Source: Ailurus styani
Taxonomy: Eukaryota > Chordata > Mammalia > Carnivora > Ailuridae
Assembly: GCA_002007465.1 (NCBI GenBank)
Contig: LNAC01000777.1
Span: 574,033-638,032 of the forward strand
DNA length: 64,000 bases
Direction of reading: 5' to 3'
Shown: positions 44,626-55,269 of the stretch, piece after piece
Layout of the letters: each line of letters opens with the position of its first letter
Numbering within the stretch: the stretch's first letter is position 1
Program-made: the position numbers and the translations under genes
The notes under the pieces: generated by a model
What the model was told of the DNA's origin: nothing
Databases searched by the model: none
Seen by the model: the letters and a program-made list of their open reading frames with translations, nothing else

Positions 44626-45444
44626 TAACACATTTGTCTTCTGCATTATGTAACTGCTTGCCGATATCCCATTCCACTCATAGATTCTATTCACTGCCTT
44701 CTCTGTGTCTCAACTGTCTGTGTCCTTCCCTAGATGTAGCACAAACATGTCAAACAAAAAGGCATGGTAGTTCCTGCCAATTGATCATCTGTATTAAGAA
44801 CTCAGGTTGAGCAGAACTCTTATTCTAGGCTCCCTTCTGGACCACCTTTGGGCCAGATGCCCATCTTTGGTCCTGTCAATGTGGCCAGGATAGTGAGGCT
44901 CCAAATGTAATTATGATGATAACACTCTCACCAGGAGGTCCTGAATATGGCAGGTTGCAAGTGCCCTTCAGAAAGGGTCTGTTTACATCATACATAACTG
45001 GTCTGTTATAAATTAGTATTGACAATCTAGGCAATGCAGAGCCAAGCATCTATTGCTAAATTAAATAATTCCACTGATTTCTCTGAACCTTGCAAGTAAG
45101 TAAAAACAAAATATACGTTCAACTGTGGTTGAGATTCCCTTTTGACAATCACAAGGGTTTGGAGTGCTCATGAGCCTGATGGGAATCTGCTGGCCAACTC
45201 TGGCATCTTCATCCCCAGAAAAAGGCATATTTCTATAGAAGAGAAGATCAAAAGCCATCTACATCCCAGCCATAGCACAGAATGTTGTGGCCTTCCTATA
45301 GGTAATTCTTTGAGGCACACTTAGCGAAGCAACTGTATGACATAGGAAAGACAAAGCTGTGTAATAGGCAAAAGGAAACACAGGGTTATAGGAACACACT
45401 GTACATGCTTAATAGATTTCTTGAGGGTAGGTTGCATAACTGTA
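44626..45444. other. Unassigned stretch
   Basis: No repeat or exon recognised. Confidence 0.5.
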
Positions 45445-45660
45445 GCACTTTGGACTTTTGGGGCAGGGTAATTCTTTGTTGTGGATGTTGTCCTGGGCAT
45501 TGTCAGATGTTTAGTAGCACCCCTGGCCTCTACCTCACTTCCAGTAACACCCTCCATCCCCAAGTTGTGAAGACAAAAATGTCTCCATACATCACTCAAT
45601 GTCCTTTGTGGACCCAATCATTTTCAGTTGAGAATCACTGCTTTACATGGAAGCAATTTG
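45445..45660. mobile_element. MER-type non-autonomous DNA transposon remnant
   Basis: 'ttttggggcagggtaattctttgttgtggatgttgtcctgggcattgtcagatgtttagtagcacccctggcctctacc' and 'gacaaaaatgtctccatacatcactcaatgtcc...ttttcagttgagaatcactgc' match a widespread mammalian MER element of the non-autonomous DNA-transposon kind. I do not name the exact family. Confidence 0.7.
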
Positions 45661-46574
45661 TGGATGAGAAACAAGAATCCTGTGCCTTTACATTGTACAT
45701 TAATGAAATTCAACCCCAGACTCTTGCAAAATCACTACCAAATCATCAACTATAACAACAACAAAAAGAACAACCAGAAAGAATGATCAAAGCCTCCAAC
45801 CCAGGAACGAAGATTTTATTACCTATCTGTGTTAAGTTTACCATGATTCTCAATGTCAGGGCAATTACATGAGTCTTGAATAAATATGATTCAGGATGAA
45901 TTTAACATCTAATGAGTCACCCTTTGGGGGACAATTTCTTACCTTTGATTCCCCATTCATTCTTTTATTTTAATTTGCTTGATCTCATTCAACAAAATCT
46001 CGTGTATTTGCTAGGAAACTGTGTGCCCAGTAAATTATTAGTCACATTATTTAAGATCTTGACAATATTATCTAAAATGTTTGGAAACAGGGTGGTCCTC
46101 AAGTATTTTGTTAATGTTATTTCAGGAAAATGTAAACAAATTCATTCATTTTACTGGGACAAAATTAAAGAATAAAATATGCCTGTGTCTACTGAGTGTG
46201 GAGAAATGTTGTCACTACATGGGACCAGGGAAGATCTGAGTTGGAAGTAAAGCTGGAGAAAATAGATTTTGAATTCTTGATGGGAGAGGTGGCAAGAGGC
46301 AGAAGGGAGCCTAGGTTTTAGTAAGGAATCATGAGACCTGAAGAGGGAGTAGAGGCAGACAGAACTGCCTTTTCACTGGGGAATTTTGGAGGCTGTGGCT
46401 GGGAGTGGGCAGATGGAGCCTGAAACAAAGGTTCTTATATCTAAGCTTCCCTCCAAGAGATCTTATGGAAGACTAGAGTCTATTTTTCCTAACCATTCCC
46501 TCCGAATTTATACAACAAGATCATTCTTATAACCTGACCTAGACCCAGACAGACACAATTCAATGTGAGAGCAA
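45661..46574. other. Unassigned stretch
   Basis: No repeat or exon recognised. Confidence 0.5.
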
Positions 46575-46665
46575 GCATGTGTCTTGCCCTTTTTTTTCAT
46601 CTTCAGTGCCTAGTATGGTGCCTGACACAAAGGAGGCACTCAATGGATACTGAACTGAATGAAGA
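46575..46665 (+). repeat. L2 3' end fragment
   Basis: 'tcttcagtgcctagtatggtgcctgacacaaaggaggcactcaatggatactgaactgaatgaag' is the sense 3' terminus of L2, including its TGAATGAA-type end. Confidence 0.8.
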
Positions 46666-47159
46666 GGCTTTAGAACAGGTCCTAACAGAGAAGCTGCACT
46701 GACTCTATTCAAAGGACGCTGGAAAGATGCCCTGTGCTCTCCCGTTTCTCACCCTCCTTTATCCCGGTACAAAAGTTTTCCTTTATTACCTAACTCTGGT
46801 GATCTAAGTACAGCAATAACACAACTGACTGTTTTTCACATTAGATGTACTTTATTGAGATGAACCACAGCCTTTGAGCTCGCTAAGATGCTAGAGGAGA
46901 GAAGTGATGAGGTTGGGCTAAAACAACAGGGGAATAGCCAGGAATAGGTTGAGGGGAAAGAAACACGAAGAGCCAGGAAGCAGAGGTTGAAGATACAACT
47001 TGATGTATGTTCCAGTTTGTAATCTGCAGCTGTTGGCCAGCAAATGCAACCTGGGAGGAGATATCTGAGAATTTTTCTTGCCACAACGGTCCATGTTTTA
47101 TTATTATCTGTATTCTCTGCTAGGGATAACAGAGCTTCCTATAGCCTCTTTGAAAAGTA
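46666..47159. other. Unassigned stretch
   Basis: No repeat or exon recognised. Confidence 0.5.
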
Positions 47160-47520
47160 ATTCTGAACCTCTCTTCATTTTAGGCACTTCGGGGCATCTT
47201 CTTATATTCTAGGTTTGGATACCTTTGTAGATTGCTGTCAGATGGTGTTGAATGATGGTCTGTTCTTTGGTGGGTCTACTTTTCTGGCAATGTGCTCCAA
47301 AGATGACTGTTCTGGGCGGCACTTGTTTTGTTTGATTAACAAAGACCCGGACCTTGTTGTTCTTTACTGTCACTGTCTCAAAGGCTTTAATCAAAGGCTA
47401 TTTGGAAATAATGCCAGCTAATTAGCTGTTTATGATGCAACAAGGGTGACTCTCTCTTAGTGCCTTAAACCTTTCACCTGAAACACAAACATGCCACACT
47501 TGAGCTTTAATTGTCAAAGA
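47160..47520. promoter_or_regulatory. Candidate conserved non-coding element (enhancer-like)
   Basis: Repeat-free segment with closely spaced binding-site-like words: TTTGATTAACAAAG at 47331-47344 and CTTTAATCAAAGG at 47385-47397 (TCF/LEF- or SOX-like), and a perfect palindrome CAGCTAATTAGCTG at 47415-47428 with a TAATTA homeodomain core, followed by TTTATGATGCAA. Sequence conservation was not tested; the call rests on motif clustering only and could be chance. Confidence 0.3.
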
Positions 47521-47884
47521 AGATGAAAAGTATACCAAATCATTTGCTGGGGAAAGGACTCCCTGTTGACATAAGCAACAGGAACCCGCAGGCTTGTGCA
47601 ATGTGGGCTTGTAGCTGCAGATCTATCACTCCTCAAGCATGTTGTCGGGTTGAAAGTGGATGAGTGGCGCGTCTGATCTCTAGCAAGCTCATAAATGGGA
47701 GTGCTAACATCTTGGCTCAGTTGCATTATCTCTCCATTGTGTTCATAAAAAGTCCCTACTAAAATCAGACTACATAGTGTTCCTTTCTTGAATCAGAACT
47801 TTAAAGAGAAAGATGAGTTGAGATTCAATTGCATGTTTTGTTTCTATATTTTCATATTTGTTCATGGTTTTATAAAGGGCCCTT
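47521..47884. other. Unassigned stretch
   Basis: No repeat or exon recognised. It may belong with the candidate regulatory segment to its left. Confidence 0.45.
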
Positions 47885-48164
47885 TTTTTCATTCAACCAA
47901 CAATATTTATTTAGTACAAAATGTGTGCCAGATATCACAGATACAAAGACATGAATCCTGCTGAGAAGGGTCTTGCAGCTCAGAATCTAAAGCAAATAAG
48001 AGATAATTACAAAACAGCATTGAGAATGTCTTGGCAGGTAATGCTCTAAGTAACAAATTGGCACTTAACTGAGAGGGTGGGCGTGAGGAGGTGGAATCAA
48101 GGAAGGCTTTACGCCGGAGACTTCAAGGAAGAAGAGAAAATATGCAGGCAAAGACAAATATTCC
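47885..48164 (-). repeat. L2 fragment (3' end and adjacent part)
   Basis: 'cattcaaccaacaatatttatttagtacaaaatgtgtgccagatatcac' then 'gaatcctgctgagaagggtcttgcagctcagaatctaaagc' and 'gaatcaaggaaggctttacgccggagacttcaaggaagaag', in antisense L2 order. Confidence 0.75.
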
Positions 48165-48179
48165 AATATATATGGTTTA

Positions 48180-48215
48180 TTTTTATTTTTGTTTTTGTAT
48201 TATTTGTCCCAGAGG
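48180..48215 (-). mobile_element. Ultra-short (36 bp) L1 3' end
   Basis: TTTTTATTTTTGTTTTTGTA then TTATTTGTCCCAGAGG, matching the first bases of the minus-strand L1 3' ends at 9235 and 41275 (TTATTTGCCCAAGGGG). Flanked by AATATATATGGTTTA at 48165-48179 and 48216-48230. Confidence 0.88.
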
Positions 48216-48230
48216 AATATATATGGTTTA

Positions 48231-48640
48231 GCTTAAAATCTGAGCTCATTTGAAAATTACTAGGTTAATATTCATTTGCATTGAGGCAGTGATAAGTCTA
48301 CTTCTCTCCATTTCCCAAGTGTGGCTAATAGTGCTGTCTGTCTAGTCTTTAGAATGCATTTTTCACCTTATTGTTTTTCTTGATGATGAGATTATCTAAT
48401 GTTGATGTTTCAACATTAGCCATTATCTGGTTTTGTACATAGTATCTGGCTAACTATTTGTATTTGTGCAATATAAACCAACAGACTTGAAGTCTTACAG
48501 TTGGTATATGTAGAAACTTAGAAGATAAATTGACTCATCTTGAACTACCAGCAAAAGAAAGAATTTGGTATGTAAATTAAGAGTTAAAGAAAATTATAGA
48601 AATTTATTTAAAGCCTTTAAAAAAGAACCAATTGTTTTAA
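48231..48640. other. Unassigned stretch
   Basis: No repeat or exon recognised. Confidence 0.5.
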
Positions 48641-48828
48641 GGGAGCACCTGGGTGTTTCAACTGGTTGGGCATTTGCCTTCAGCTCAAGTCCTAGGATCT
48701 AGTCCTGTGTTAGGCTCCCTGCTCAGCAGGGTGTCAGCTTTTCCCTCTGCCCCTCCCCCCACTCATGTTCTGTCTCTCTCTCTCTCTTTCTCTCTGAAAT
48801 GAATAAATGAAAATCTTTAAAAAAAATA
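48641..48828 (+). mobile_element. CAN-type SINE (diverged)
   Basis: GGGAGCACCTGGGTGTTTCA head, GCTCCCTGCTCAGCAGGGTG block, (TC)n, GAATAAATGAAAATCTTTAA tail. The box region between about 48690 and 48705 has lost bases. No clear target duplication. Confidence 0.92.
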
Positions 48829-48964
48829 AAGCCTCTTTAAGCTTGACAAGTATCTATTTACTTTTGAAAAAATAAGAATTTTATTTTATTCATTTTCCTA
48901 AAGAGCTAGGCATAATTATCAAAGTCTAGATCTAGTATTTAAATTTCTTAAATACACTATATCA

Positions 48965-49151
48965 CTTTTTTTTAAAGATTTTATTTCTTTATTTGACACA
49001 CAGAGAGAGAGATCACAAGTAGGCAGAGAGAGAGGAGGAAGCAGGCTCCCTGCCGAGCAGAGAGCCCGATATGGGCCTCGATCCCAGGACCCTGAGATCA
49101 TGACCTGAGCCGAAAGCAGAGGCTTTAACCCACTGAGCCACCCAGGCGCCT
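48965..49151 (-). mobile_element. CAN-type SINE (mustelid-like), 12-bp target duplication
   Basis: Minus orientation with TTTTTTTTAAAGATTTTATT, 'gagatcacaagtaggcagagag' (one unit of the usual GGCAGGCAGAGAG repeat missing), TCATGACCTGAGCC and terminal CCACCCAGGCGCC. Flanked by TACACTATATCA at 48953-48964 and 49152-49163. Confidence 0.96.
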
Positions 49152-49209
49152 TACACTATATCATACTTAAAGGATCTATCCAACAGGAAGATCTAACAAT
49201 TGTAAATAT

Positions 49210-49405
49210 CTTTTTTAAAGATTTTATTTATTTATTTGACAGCAAGAGAGAGATCACAAGTAGGCAGAGAGGCAGGCAAAGAGAGAGGAGGAAGCAGGCT
49301 CCCCGCTGAGCAGGGAGTCCCATGCGGGGCTCAGTCCCAGGACCCTGAGATCATGACCTGAGCAGAAGGCAGAGGCTTTAACCCACTGAGCCACCCAGGT
49401 GTCCC
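49210..49405 (-). mobile_element. CAN-type SINE (mustelid-like)
   Basis: Minus orientation: TTTTTTAAAGATTTTATTTA, 'gatcacaagtaggcagagaggcaggc', GGCTCCCCGCTGAGCAGGGA, TCATGACCTGAGC and terminal CCACCCAGGTGTCCC. Lies only 58 bases from the preceding SINE in the same orientation. Confidence 0.96.
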
Positions 49406-50084
49406 TCAAATTGAATTTCTGTAAAAAAAAAATTCTATTGAGTTTTTTTTTTAACCAAATCACATTAAACAGCAAAATTTATGGTCATTTTAACCTCTTA
49501 TTATTAATAACAACAAAATGATTCAAATAAAGGTCTTGAGTTGGTTGATGTAAGAGAATTGTTAAACTGTCTAAGGATATGAGCCCCTTTGAGAATTTAA
49601 TGGAAGTTATATATAGCCTACTTATAAAAATGTATATGCACATAGAGACTAGTATGCTATTTTAAAGGATTTCTGATCTGTGGAATATCAGATTTTCTGA
49701 TTTTAAAGCCTACTCATGGATGCCTTAGTAAGTTTTTGACCTAAGTAAGTGTGTAGGGGTTTACATCAGATAGTTCCTTCTCATCCCATGAAATTAAGAG
49801 AGGAACCACTTTATGAAAATCTCTACAAAGTATTTTATGAACTTTAAAAAACACAAAATAAATCCAAATAACAATCACAAGAGAAGTTTTAACATATTAA
49901 GTAATTTGTCTTTTAGGTTTTGCAAAACCAATTTCAATGTGTGTTGGGAAAGGGATGCTTCTCATAAAACACCAAGCCATTCTCAAACAATGGCAACGTG
50001 TTTGAGAATTCAACTCAACTCTGACACTGACTGTGTGGAGATAGCATCAAATTCTGCAGATTGAGGGCTCAGTCCTATAGGACC
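49406..50084. other. Unassigned stretch
   Basis: AT-rich; no repeat named, no exon recognised. Confidence 0.5.
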
Positions 50085-50595
50085 AACCCTTCTCCCCCAA
50101 ATTTAGACACTAGGAGTAAGCCCAGGTTATTGCCTGTGCTTCTGACCAACTGGCTATTGATCAGAGCTTCCCAAGACCCCCTCTCAAATTTATTAATTTG
50201 TTAGATCACAGAACTCAAAGAAACATTTTTTGTACTAGACTACCAATTATAAAGGGATATAACTCAGGAACAGCCAGTGGAAGAGATGCACAGAGCAGAG
50301 TATGGGGAAAAGATGTGGAGCTTCCATGCTATTCCATGATGTGCTATTTCCCTAGAATCTCCACGTGTTCATCAACCTAGAAGTTGTCCAAACCCACTCT
50401 TTTGGGTATTTTGGAAGCTTCATTATGTAAGGATGTTTGATTAAATTATTGGCCATTGACCATGATTCAAACTCCCATTCCTCTCCCCTCCTTGGAGGAA
50501 AAGGGGTGGGACTGACAGTTCCAACTCTCTGATTACATGGTTGGTTCTATTGGCAACCAGCCCCATCCTTAGTGCTTTCCAAAAGTCACCTCATT
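50085..50595 (+). repeat. Ancient mammalian interspersed repeat, left part
   Basis: 'ctctcaaatttattaatttgttagatcacagaactcaaagaaac', 'ctccacgtgttcatcaacctagaagttgtccaaaccc', 'gggtattttggaagcttcattatgtaaggatgtttgattaaattattggcc', 'catggttggttctattggcaaccagccccatcc' belong to a widespread repeat, possibly LTR-type. I cannot give its family name. It continues at 51093 after an insertion. Confidence 0.6.
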
Positions 50596-51081
50596 GTTCA
50601 CTCACCATGATGAACCCTGGGTGATGTATGGAAGTGTTGAATCACTTTATTGTGCACCTGAAACTAATATAACACTGTATGTTAACTATACTAGAATTAA
50701 GAAAAAAAAAAAGAGGAAACACAGGGAGTAAAATAACAACTTTTAAATCACTTTCTGATTGTTGACAATATAGTTCTTAATAAACCCTGAGTTCAAATCC
50801 TGTAAAATTATAGTTTTCATTTCCTGATGAGTGAGGATTCATAGGCATTATTATAAACTAATTGGACATATCATATATCCTTTTATGAAACTTCTGTCCA
50901 AGTATTGAAATCAAATTGGTTTTCTTCTTACTAGTGAATCATAAAAGTTCTCTGTATTTTATGGATACAACCATTTGTCAGATACATGTGCTGTAGTTGG
51001 TTTCTCTCAGCTTGTAACTTGTCTTTTATTTTTCCTGATGGCAACTGGAATAGGAAAAACTAAATTTGTTGAAAAAACAGT
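50596..51081 (+). mobile_element. L1 3' end carrying extra 3' sequence (candidate 3' transduction)
   Basis: The first 107 bases are old-type L1 3'UTR ('accatgatgaaccctgggtgatgtatgg', 'gttgaatcactttattgtgcacctgaaac') ending in A11 at about 50712. Another 369 bases follow before GAAAAAACAGT at the right border. GTCACCTCATT at 50585-50595 and 51082-51092 flanks the whole block, so L1 tail and extra sequence seem to have come in together. Part of the extra sequence (50900-51060) resembles antisense ORF2 of another L1. Confidence 0.65.
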
Positions 51082-51092
51082 GTCACCTCATT

Positions 51093-51200
51093 AACATTAA
51101 CAACAGACTTAGGAAATTCCTAGGGCTTTAGAAATTCTCTGCCAGAAATGGAGACAAAGAACAAAAATATATTTCTTATTATAAAACACAATATCAAAAT
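51093..51200 (+). repeat. Ancient mammalian interspersed repeat, right part
   Basis: 'aacattaacaacagacttaggaaattcctagggctttagaaattctctgccagaaatggagacaaagaacaaaaatatatttcttattataaaacacaatatc' is the 3' end of the same element as 50085-50595. Together they show the insertion between them. Confidence 0.6.
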
Positions 51201-51257
51201 ATGGCAAAATATATGTGAACCATATGTATATGGAAACATATATTTCTACTTTTTTTA

Positions 51258-52638
51258 GGAATCTCCATACTGTTTTCCAAAGTGGCTGCACCAACCTGCA
51301 TTTCCACCAACAGTGTAAGACTGTTCCCCTTTCTCCACATTCTCTCCAACACTTGTTTCCTTTCCTGTTAATTTTGGCCATTCTAACCAGTGTAAGGTGG
51401 TATCTCAATGTGGTTTTGATTTGAATTTCCCTGATGGCTAATGATGACGAACATTTTTTCATGTGTCTGGTAGCCATTTGTATGTCTTCTTTGGAAAAGT
51501 GTCTGTTCATGTCTCCTTCCCATTTTTTGACATGATTATCTGTTTTTGGAGTGTTGAGTTTGTGGAGTTCTTTATAGATCTTGGATTTTGCGAATATTTT
51601 CTCCCATTCTGTGAGTTGCCTCTTTGTTTTTTGACTGTTTCCTTTGCTGTGCAGAAGCTTTTTATCTTGATAAAGTCCCAAAAGTTCATTTTCACTTTTA
51701 TTTCCTTTGCCTTTGGGGACATGTCATGAAAGAAGCTGTTGTGGCCAGTGTCGAAGAAGTTACTGCCTATGTTCTCCTCTAAGATTTTGATAGATTCCTG
51801 CCTCACATTAAGGTCTTTCATCCATTTTGAATTTATCTTTCTGTATGGTGTAAGAGAATGGTTGAGTTTCATTCTTCTGCATATGGCTGTCCAATTTTCC
51901 CAGCACCATTTGTTGAAGAGACTATCTTTTATCCACTGGATGTTTTTTCCTGCTTTGTCAAAAATTATTTGACCATAGAGTTGAGGATCCATATCTGGAC
52001 TGTATATTCTGTTCCACTGATCTATGTGTCTGTTTTTGTGCCAATACCATGCTGTCTTAGTGATAGAGCTACCTTATGACCCTGCAATTGCACTACTGGG
52101 TATTTACCCCAAAGACACAGATGTGTTGAAAAGAAGGGCCATCTGTACCCCAATGTTCATAGCAGCAATGTCCACAATCTCCAGACTGTAGAAAGAGCCA
52201 AGATGCTCTTCAACAGATGAATGGATAAAGAAGATGTGGTCCATATATACAATGGGATATTATGTAGCCATCAGAAAGGATGAATACCCAACTTTTGTAT
52301 CAACATGGATGGGTCTGGAGGAGATTATGCTGAGTGAAATAAGTCAAGCAGAGAAAGTCAATTATCATATGGTTTCACTTACTTGTGGAACATAAGGAAT
52401 AAAATGGAGGACTTTAGGGGAAGGAAAGGAAAAGTGAATTGGGGTAAATCAGAGAGGGAGACAAAGCATGAGAGACTGTGGACTATGAGAAACAAACTGA
52501 GGCTTTTGGAGTTGGGTTTGGGGGGATGGGCGAGTCTGGTGGTGGGTATTAAGGAGGGCATGTATTGCATGGAGCACTGGGTGTGGTACATAAACAATGA
52601 ATCTTAGGACACTGAAAAAAAATAAAATAAAATGAAGG
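51258..52638 (+). mobile_element. L1 (1.4 kb) with large 5' inversion (twin priming)
   Basis: 51258-52062 is antisense ORF2; minus-strand frames still show [20 protein letters not shown] and [14 protein letters not shown]. At 52062 the text flips to plus-strand ORF2 end and 3'UTR, ending in poly(A) and (AAAAT)n. In L1 order the plus part begins where the inverted part's 3' edge stops ('gattcctaaaaaaagt' / 'agagctacc'). Flanks CTACTTTTTTTA (51246-51257) and CTACTTTTCTTA (52639-52650) are the target duplication. Confidence 0.95.
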
Positions 52639-52817
52639 CTACTTTTCTTAATTTCATCGAAAAGGAAATATGTATTTCTAAAGTATATTTTGTATTTCCC
52701 CTGTACTCTCATAGTCAATATGGCTTAAAATTATATGCCTTATGAGATATACATGAAGCATTTCTCTCTGTGGTACCCATCTTTGTATATTGTAAAACTT
52801 GTCAAGAAACAACTTGA

Positions 52818-53010
52818 GGGGCGCCTGGGTGGCTCAGTGGGTTAAGCCTTTGCCTTTGGCTCAGGTCACGATCTCAGGGTCCTGGGATCGAACCCCACAT
52901 CGGGCTCTCTGCTTAGTGAAGAGCCTGCTTCCTCCACCTCTCTGCCTGCCTCTCTGCCTACTTGTGATCTCTCTGTCAAAATAAATAAATTTTAAAAATC
53001 TTAAAAAAAA
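52818..53010 (+). mobile_element. CAN-type SINE (mustelid-like), 14-bp target duplication
   Basis: GGGGCGCCTGGGTGGCTCAG head, GCTCAGGTCACGATCTCAGG, then CTGCCTACTTGTGATCTCTC and an AAATAAATAAATTT/poly(A) tail. Flanked by AAGAAACAACTTGA at 52804-52817 and 53011-53024. Young, and the clearest plus-strand example of the mustelid-like form. Confidence 0.97.
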
Positions 53011-53024
53011 AAGAAACAACTTGA

Positions 53025-54200
53025 ATGTGGACAATAAACTTTCTAGGCACATTTTCCCTTCAGCTCAGAATGGTTTCTGTTCATACTGGGGACTTCAGTT
53101 TTCACATGGAGTTTTGATATTTGCACAGGCCTCCTCCTCCTCTTCCTTCTTCTCTTCCTCCTTATCCTCCTCCTTCTTCAGGTGAGTTCAAATATATTTG
53201 GGTAGAGGAAGAAGGAAATGCCAAAATAAGATCAGTTACTTGGCTCTTTCACTTCAGGAGATTTTTTGTTATCTGATTATTGTGATCAGACTTTAGTCAG
53301 CTGTGGAATGTCTTTCTTTAGAAAGTAGTCAAGATTGGGGTGAGGCTGTGAACACAGAAGAAAAGAAATGGGAGCAGGGGGTGTACTTCATCCTCTTTCT
53401 TTAGTGCATATGATGAATTATTAGGAAAAAGTAAATGGTACCCAGGATGCTGGAGCTGGATGTTGGGAGTGAAATTAACATACCATCTACAAATTTCAAC
53501 CTCCTTAACTTCTCCAGCTCTCCTTAATGCAAGTCCACAGTGCACATTTACTGACTGGGGATGATGTGGAAGATTCCAGAATGATGCCACCTTTTCTTCA
53601 GGCAACCTTATGCATCTTTCTCTTAGCTAAATCTCTGGTAGAAATATCAAGTGGTCAGTGAAATTTTCGGGCCAAAAGTGGAATGTGAGAAGCCTGTGCA
53701 ATGCACTAAAACTGGAACAATCCATTTCTAGGAAGGATCATGGGCTGTCTTCTAGTCCATTTAAAGCTGAGAGTTCCTTGCTGCATGAAGATGCCATCAC
53801 TGCTGGTGGCATCATTCCTGTTAATGCTGCTGATGAGACTAGGGACTTACAGTCCACTCCCTCCTACTACACATGTATGGTGACTTCCCAGGGCTGGCAT
53901 TGTCCCTGCTTGAGAACCTGTCCCTTCTAGTGGCTGTGTCTTTGCTTCTTGGGCCATTAGTACCTCTATCATTTCACAACGGGAAAGTGGGGGTATTTGG
54001 AATCATACCTTGTTTCATTTATTTATACTCTGTCTACTTCAAAATGGATAAGTCTTACATAATAAAAGCATAGATGGAATAAGAACAAAGTTGGCTAACA
54101 TAGATTAAAAAATAGTAAGGTGGGGAGGGATTTTTTCTTATGGTTAGATAGACCCACATCGTAGCTGGAAAGGAAATAGCACTTGGGATACAGGGTTTTC
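53025..54200. other. Unassigned stretch with a TCC-rich run
   Basis: (CTC/CTT)-rich run at 53127-53179. The rest has no recognised repeat. Open frames at 53318-53605 and 53658-53930 on opposite strands show no domain. Confidence 0.5.
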
Positions 54201-54204
54201 TTTT

Positions 54205-54350
54205 ATTCTTCCCCCTTCCCTTTACTTTTCCCTTCCCCTTCTCTTTCCCTTTCACCTCCCCTTTCCCTTTTGCTTCCCCTTTCCCCTTCCCCTTTTTTTT
54301 CACTTCCCCTTTCCTTTTCCCTCTCCCTCTCCTTCTCCCTTCCCTTCCTG
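54205..54350. repeat. Polypyrimidine (CCCTTT)n-like tract
   Basis: About 145 bases of C+T with a CCCCTTTCCCTTT-like period. Frames rich in Ser/Leu/Pro or Lys/Gly in this part are translations of the tract. Confidence 0.9.
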
Positions 54351-54524
54351 AGAGAACCATATCTTCTATCACCTTGACTGGGCTTCTAATCCCAGGCCAT
54401 TGTTCCCAATACAATCCCTTCTACTGTCTTTCTTTGAGTCTCTCAGCTTTGCCCCCTATTTCCAGTGCTCAGTAGGTGTGTGCATGTTTTATATCTTAGG
54501 TCTGTCTTTACATCATGGAGAGGG

Positions 54525-54785
54525 CAGCATCACACAGTAGCTGAGTTTCAACTCTGGGGTCAGTCTGCTTGGGTAGGAAACTCACTGTTACTTCCTAGCC
54601 ATGTGAATGGGGAGGGGGAGGATTTCTTCACCTCTTTCTGTCTCTGTTTTCTTATCTGTAAAATGGAATGAAAATACTACTTACCACACAGGGTAATTTT
54701 GAGGACTAAATGGATTAATGCATCTGAAACACTATAATAGTGTCTGGCCATGGTAAACAGTCACTGAATATTAGTTATGATTTTT
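54525..54785 (+). repeat. MIR
   Basis: Near full-length: 'gggcagcatcacacagtagctgag', 'ctctggggtcagtctgcttggg', 'cttcacctctttctgtctctgttttcttatctgtaaaatgg', 'acttaccacacagggtaattttgaggactaaatgg', 'agtgtctggccatgg'. Confidence 0.9.
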
Positions 54786-54837
54786 GGGTCCAAATGGTAT
54801 GAAGGGGTGTGTGTGTGTGTTGTAGTGGAATCGTTGG

Positions 54838-55000
54838 TGAAAGAATTTATTATGGAAAGTTATTGAACCTCTCTTTGCCTCAGTTTTCTCATCTGAAATC
54901 AGGAATAAAAATTCTGCCTTCCATGTAGGGTTATTACATGATTTTTCATAGTAAGTTCTTAGAACAGTAAATGTTTGCCATTATTGTTATGGTTATATTT
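54838..55000 (+). repeat. MIR fragment
   Basis: 'tattgaacctctctttgcctcagttttctcatctgaaatcaggaataaaaattctgccttccatgtagggttattac' is the second half of MIR. It lies just downstream of another MIR in the same orientation. Confidence 0.85.
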
Positions 55001-55269
55001 CATTAATTATTCACTCCATTATTATTAGAATCCTGGTCTCTTGTGTGCATGAGGTTTTCCTGCTCATCTGTAATTCATGGATATAAATAGATTTATATAT
55101 AGGGTGAAGTATAGCCTAATTTTATCCTGCAGCATCTAAGACTCAAATACAAAAGAATAGTTTGTTGGAGGTGTGAAACTTAACTCCAGAAAGAATCCAA
55201 GCTCTCAGCCCTTGTCCAAATTCATTCAGAATAGTGTGTACTTTTAAGCTTTTTATTCTGCTGGAATGC

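Noticed and set aside
51109..51992. Functional reverse-transcriptase-like gene
   Set aside because: ORF2 C-terminal pieces of a 5'-truncated, inverted L1; no complete domain and no intact frame.
52818..52900. tRNA gene
   Set aside because: The tRNA-like boxes belong to the head of a CAN SINE with tail and target duplication. The same holds for all other SINEs here.
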